A stretch of DNA of 64,000 nt from Corythucha ciliata. Taxonomy: Eukaryota; Arthropoda; Insecta; Hemiptera; Tingidae. A program made the position numbers and the translations under genes. This document shows positions 59,161-64,000 of the stretch, one piece after another; within the stretch, counting starts at the first letter, position 1; every line of letters begins with the position of its first letter. The stretch lies in the NCBI GenBank assembly GCA_038030265.1, contig CM075943.1, forward strand, positions 24,614,001 through 24,678,000, in the 5' to 3' direction. The notes under the pieces were generated by a model that made no database searches, had not been told where the DNA came from, and saw only the letters and a list, made by a program, of their open reading frames with translations.

Positions 59161-59164
59161 TTAA

Positions 59165-59560
59165 GTGGGGGACGATCAATCCGTCAACGACTATTATTTG
59201 AAGAAAAGGAAAATGACAAAATTTAAGATACAAACTTAAAACTGGCAATGAGAACGAAACTCAGGAGGACTCGCAAAGGCAGCCGCCATACCGAATGCAG
59301 TTTTTTAGCGGGAGTCATACCTCGCCCATAGAGAGTTCAAAAAGGAGGGATTTTTGGCGGAAGCTTGAGGGCCATCGATTGTTAAAATTAAAGTTAGGGA
59401 ATTCAAACGAACAAATTTTGTAACTAATTTAGAAAAATTTAAAACTGACTACGAGCATATAAAAATGAACTATAAAAAATTACCATAAAATTAACGAGTT
59501 AGACTAAACACGAGTAAGACTGAACATCCCGCCCAGCCGCTGAATCTGCTAGTCTGATTC
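59165..59560 (-). other. Probable 3' non-coding end of the BEL/Pao fragment
   Basis: No ORF. It lies directly downstream of the BEL C-terminal ORF, where a 3' LTR would be expected, but no second LTR copy is available for comparison. Confidence 0.4.
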
Positions 59561-59570
59561 AGCCAGCTCT

Positions 59571-62160
59571 TCAAATGGCAACGGAATTAGTTTCACAGCA
59601 GGTCGTCTGTAAGTACTCCCTTATAATGATTTTGTCGTTTTCTTGGGACGACGATTCAACAGTCGCTACTCTTACGACCCCGTCTTTCCCAGGGAAGATC
59701 TGGGTAACTCTGGCGAGTTTCCAACTCATTGGAGGAAGAATATCTTCTTTTCGTAGCACCATCATTCCAACCTTAATTTGAACTGCCGACTTGGTCCATT
59801 TTGGCCTATTTTGAAGTGTAGTAAATAATCCGCGTGCCATCGCTTCCAAAAAGTTTGATGGATTTGTTGCATGAGTCGCAATCTTTTAACTCGGTTTGGA
59901 GGCTGATTAATCATATTTTTCTCCGGCAATGATTATAATGGACCCATGATCAGGAAATGTCCCGGAGTTAAGGCGTCAAAATTGTCCGGATCTTCGGATA
60001 TGGGAGTCAGCGGACGTGAATTGAGGCAAGCCTCTACGCGAGCCAGTATCGTAGCCAGTTCCTCGAAAGTTAAGGTCACGCTTCCCACAATCCTGTGCAT
60101 TGTGATTTTACTAGGGCTCTCCCAAAATGCGGCACATAAGGTGGAGAAAATTTCCATTTTATTCCTCTCGAAGCGCATACGCCATGTATTTTGTCAGATT
60201 TGAGTGTCACGGCGATCAGATGACGTATTTCTTTGTCGGCACCCACGAAGTTCTTTCCATTATCCGACATTATTACTGTAGGAAGTCCTCTTCTAGACAC
60301 AAATCGGTCCAAGCATGCTAAAAAAGCCTCGGTGGACAAGTCTGAAACAGGCTTAAGGTGAGCGGCTTTTTTGGCCATTCAGACAAATACCGCGATATAG
60401 GCCTTTTGTTTGGGTGCCCTCTTTAAATTGGACGAATTGATCCAAAGGGGACCCGCAAAGTCCACGCCGACGTTGCTGAAAGGTTAGCTTCTCTAACCCC
60501 GCCGGCGGGTAAATCTCCCATGGGAGGGGTATTTTTACCGGGCTTTGCCTTGAAACAGGCCATACATTTGAATACTACAGAACGTGCCATTCTCCTGGCG
60601 CATAAGATCCAGTATCTTCTTAACAGAATGCTATGGAGTGCTAAAGGTCCCAAATGTCCGAATTCGGTGTGATAAAATCGAATTATCAACTCAGTAACCT
60701 GAGACTTGTTCGGGAGAAGCAACGGATGCTTAGCGTCATGATCCAGTAGGGATTCTTTAATGCTTCCTCCGACTCTTATAAGGCCATTAGGATCAACAAA
60801 TGGACGAATCCTTTGTAAATGTTTGGGAAGAATTTTCCCTGATTTTATTTTCGACAGTTCGTCTTGAAATTCCAAACGTTGGACGCGACGAATCCAAAAT
60901 TGAAGAGCTCGTTGAAGCTCGTGTCTTCAATGGACCTTTTTCTCTTTTAACGGATGAGTACAAATCCTAAAGCAGTAGGCAGTAACGCGCTGTAAATGCA
61001 GAAGGGACGAAGAACGAGCAAGCAGAATGTCGATTGACGACGTCGAGACTAGGAGCGTAGTTTTATTTTTTTGGAGCTTCCTCTTCTAGCACCACTGGAT
61101 CCGGTGGAGTCAAGATACTGATGCGGCTGTGTGGCTAATTTTCTTCATTTTGTTCTAGCCACTTAGGCCCCTGTAACCAAAATTCGCTACCTTTAAGCTC
61201 GTGAGGCATCATTCCTCTTGATGCCAAATCCGCCGGATTTTCTTCGGTTCTAATTAACGTAATGTGGTTCCACCATTCCTTTTTTGTGGACTCTTGTATT
61301 GCGTCGACTCTATTGGCGACAAACGTCTTCCATTGGTCTGGCGTTAATCTAATCCAGTGAAGAGTCACCGATGAATCTGTCCAACAGCAAAGTCTTGATA
61401 TCTGAATTAGTGGGCTCAAAATCTGCAATAGAGAAAACATCACTCGAAAGAGTAAGCATGCTGACATTACTTCAAGTCGCGGTAGAGTAATTGTTCTCTT
61501 GATAGGGGGTAACTTGGTATTTGCGATTAAAATGCTAGATATCGAATCACACGGTCTCAGGGTAACCAAATAAACTACGCACCCATACCCTTTCGTAGAA
61601 GCGTCTTGAAAACCGTGAACCACAAAAGTAGGATTCTCACCTTGGATAGGTCGGGGAATTTTTAGTTCTTCGCAACGTTTCAGATCACGTTTGTAGCGAC
61701 ACCAAAAAGAACAATTCTGTCGAGAACCTTCTTGTCCCAATTTAGACTCATACTCCACAGCTCTTTCAAAATTTGTTTTCCAATTAGTATGACCGGTCCC
61801 AACCACCCTAACGGATCATATATTCTGGCGAGGTCAGATAGTATCCCTCTTTTTGTCAGTTGGCTGCCTACTTCGCTAACTTTGTAGGTGAATGTGTCAG
61901 TCTGAGGGTCCCACATCAACCCTAAAACTTTCAAAAAGGGCGTGTCCTGGTCAAATCTACACCAGCTGATTGGTCTTAAGTCCTCGTCTGGGATGTCTTT
62001 CAAAGCCTCTAGATAATTAGACGCCCATTTCCGCATCTTAAGGCCTCCTTTATTTAACAGAGCTAATAATTCTTGTCGGAGGGATTGTGCTTCCGCGATA
62101 GAATCGCAGGATGTTAATAGGTCATCGACATAAGTGTACCTCGCCCTCCTGCACGGGTTT
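59571..62160 (-). pseudogene. BEL/Pao retrotransposon pol, 5'-truncated and frameshifted
   Basis: Transcript order: RT catalytic box YTYVDDLLTSCDS (about 62155-62110), KVLGLMWDPQTDTFTYKVSE and LSDLARIYDPLGWLGPVILI (62036-61800), RNase H-like ITLPRLEVMSACLLFRVMFS, CWTDSSVTLHWI and EENPADLASRG (61530-61200), the integrase zinc region RFYHTEFGHLGPLALHSILL with KCMACFKAKPGK (60690-60530), the integrase core LPTVIMSDNGKNFVGADKE (60280) and the C-terminal DUF5641-type VGMMVLRKEDILPPMSWKLA (59780). Several frameshifts separate these. The peptidase and the RT fingers are missing; the break is at about 62155, where a gag of another type begins. Confidence 0.88.
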
Positions 62161-62169
62161 TTTGGATTT

Positions 62170-63245
62170 TGCGAGGGAGGGTGTTTATAAGTTTGATTAG
62201 TTTTTCCCGTAGTAAGATGAGGAACGGGTGAAGGGAATTGACTACTGGGACGGGAGGTGTTTTTATTGTTTTTTCTGCTTGAGGATTTACTGAGGAGGTA
62301 GAGGTATTTAGGGGAGGGGCTTTATTTTGAAAATTCCCGTGCAAATCCATGTAAAGGGCTTATTACCGACACTATTTAGGTAGTGGGGGCTCATTATTGG
62401 TTTGTGAGAAGGTTTTTTGTTTTGGTATAGTGGCTGGGGGGAAGGGGGTTTGTATTTATTATTTTGGTGAGAAGCATATTCGTGAGAAGGCTTACTTTTA
62501 GTATGGTTTGGGTAGTAATTATTTGATTTTTCCGTTTGATGGCTGGGGTAGTGGTCTGGGGGGTTCCATTTGGCAAATGAGTTATTGTACTGCTGGTACT
62601 GATTTGCTGATTTATTAGGAATGGCTACATGGGAAAAATTCAATTCGATCTTCTCGGCTGAGTTTACGAACTGATCTAGGTCGGTAAAATTAGTCGTGGG
62701 CTGGAGGGAATAGAAGCTACCTTTGGTGGCGAAGTTGCCATTGTGGACAATAATTTGTATTATTTCATTCTTTGTATGAGTTTGGAGAATGTCGCTAACG
62801 TGGCGGATACTTCCTGAGAATGTTCGGAAGGATTCGTTTTGGTACTGTTTACGAAACAAGTAAGAATGAATTCTCGCGACGATGTCGTGGTGTCAGCAGA
62901 TAAATAAATCGCAACAGATGTCGTCTTCACCACAATTTGTATTATGCAGGTACATCACATGATGTACCTGTGATGTGATGTACATGTCATGTGATGTACC
63001 TGCATAATACAAATTGTGGTGAAGACGACATCTGTTGCGATTTATTTAAACAAGTAAGAGGTCCGTAGTTCCGTCTTAGCGGTATTATTAATGAGTTCTG
63101 TGAATATTATGTTCCTCAGGGTCTTGAATGTTTTGGCGTTGCTCGTGAAAACTATTCTTTGGAGGAATTCGTTTTGTTGATGAATCGCTACATTTATGAG
63201 GACTTCCTGATAGCAATGACCGGATATTGTTTCAAGTTGTTGCAA
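62170..63245 (-). pseudogene. Retrotransposon gag (gypsy-type), interrupted by a hairpin insertion
   Basis: The first part (63245-63048) includes AIHQQNEFLQRIVFTSNAKT and LRNIIFTELINNTAKTELRT. The second (62864-62170) has FRTFSGSIRHVSDILQTHTK, IVHNGNFATKGSFYSLQPTT and LDQFVNSAEKIELN, then a low-complexity tail rich in H, N, P, S and Y. This organisation resembles gag of gypsy-lineage elements without a zinc knuckle. A later frame (62350-62160) reads PPVPVVNSLHPF before hitting BEL sequence. Confidence 0.7.
62865..63047. mobile_element. Palindromic hairpin insertion in gag with 11-bp direct repeats
   Basis: AAACAAGTAAG occurs at 62854-62864 and 63048-63058. Between them 62902-63047 is an almost perfect palindrome with arms AAATAAATCGCAACAGATGT. 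Removing the insert and one repeat restores the gag frame. A target of 9-11 bp would suit Mutator-like or fold-back elements. The 37 bases at 62865-62901 are not part of the palindrome. Confidence 0.82.
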
Positions 63246-63335
63246 CTTAAGGCTCTACTTAAACCGGTGGCGAGTCCTCTCCTCTTCTCTTGCTCATCCT
63301 TATAAGCTCTCCTACTCCAAAGTGTGTTCAAAAGC

Positions 63336-63460
63336 TCTATGTATGCATTCTGTGGAGTCTACTCAACCAAACAAATGTATTCCTTCGAAAAATGAAGCGT
63401 TTTGATGTGATGCATAAAATTCACAGAGGCATAGCACATGGTTTGTGAGGGAGGGTTAAA
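63336..63460. mobile_element. Decayed relative of the 46968 MITE
   Basis: TTCAAAAGCTCTATGTATGC and TTCGAAAAATGAAGCGTTTT match the reverse complement of the 46968-47104 element, with many changes. Confidence 0.6.
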
Positions 63461-63717
63461 GCCCCATTCACATGAAACAATTTTCCATGCAATATCGTGA
63501 GTAATCTCTTCAAAATCATGAGATCCTAATGAAAATTAATCACGGAACAGGCGTTTTTAATGATAATGTACACGATTTTTCTTACAATATCGCGCACCTG
63601 TTCCGAACCGCGCACCGGTTCATTGAAAACACCTGTTCCGTGATTAATTTTCGCTAAGACCATATGTTTTTGAAGATATTTCTCGTGACTGACTGTAAAA
63701 TTGTATCGTGATGGCCC
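63461..63717. repeat. Fold-back element near the right edge
   Basis: Outer arms (GCCCCATTCACATGAAACAA with TTGTATCGTGATGGCCC) are diverged. An inner pair GAAAATTAATCACGGAACAG / CTGTTCCGTGATTAATTTTC is perfect. Confidence 0.6.
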
Positions 63718-64000
63718 ACTATCTCGATAACCGCTTCTTGAATACTGTACACTCCATAAGTCCATACATAGGTGATCCGTACCCCCCAAAATTTAAAGAG
63801 GCTGAGAAAATTTTACTGAACAACTATGGGAGAGCTAAACAAGATATAACAGGTCGCTCTGCAGGAAACAAAAAAAATGTCCTGAAAATTCATTATTTAA
63901 TTAGTAAACTTCCTTATACTCGAGTACCTAATTCTAGTTTGTGATGCAAAACGTTGGGGGGGGGGGGGGTAAAATTCGAGCGGCCCGCCAGGGCCCTACA

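Overview
The window is nuclear DNA from an animal, almost certainly an arthropod and most likely an insect. Two multi-exon animal genes with GT-AG introns are readable, both on the minus strand: an ELMO/CED-12 engulfment adaptor (about 25-2209, 3' end outside the window) and a half-size ABC transporter of subfamily G (6401-31529, possibly with a tiny exon near 34430). The transposon mix (Ty3/gypsy, BEL/Pao, Penelope-like, a non-LTR element and many TIR/MITE families) fits an insect. I cannot name the species; a hemipteran is only a guess.

Layout: 1-2330 ELMO; 2330-6400 intergenic with degenerate minisatellites and a broken PIF/Harbinger element; 6401-8064 C-terminal ABCG exons; 8065-29843 one 21.8 kb ABCG intron packed with fold-back elements, a Penelope-like remnant and a 429-bp repeat family; 29844-31529 the ABCG nucleotide-binding-domain exons; 31530-42387 mostly degenerate repeats, microsatellites and a 3' fragment of a non-LTR retrotransposon; 42388-45378 a gypsy-type fragment (LTR, primer site, integrase) flanked by 835-bp near-identical direct repeats; 45379-56900 a field of MITEs including one with a tRNA-like core, another degenerate tandem repeat, and a 1.1-kb TIR element with an unrecognised ORF; 56914-63245 a nested retrotransposon complex on the minus strand, in which a gypsy-type gag and pol are separated by a truncated BEL/Pao pol, and gag and pol are each split again by small DNA elements whose removal would rejoin the reading frame.

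The host genes do not form a functional unit. ELMO works with DOCK-family exchange factors on Rac in engulfment and migration; the ABCG protein is a membrane transporter of the ABCG1/ABCG4 type. Everything else is repeat biology. The most unusual items are the 835-bp duplication around an integrase fragment whose primer-binding site copies tRNA well beyond the usual 18 bases, the inverted-repeat element with a tRNA-like centre, the 852-bp fold-back carrying about eleven palindromic ACGCGT modules, three 429-bp copies of an unclassified repeat, the 1.1-kb TIR element with a 134-codon ORF, and a strong excess of long poly-G/poly-C runs. All calls come from reading the sequence; no database search was run.
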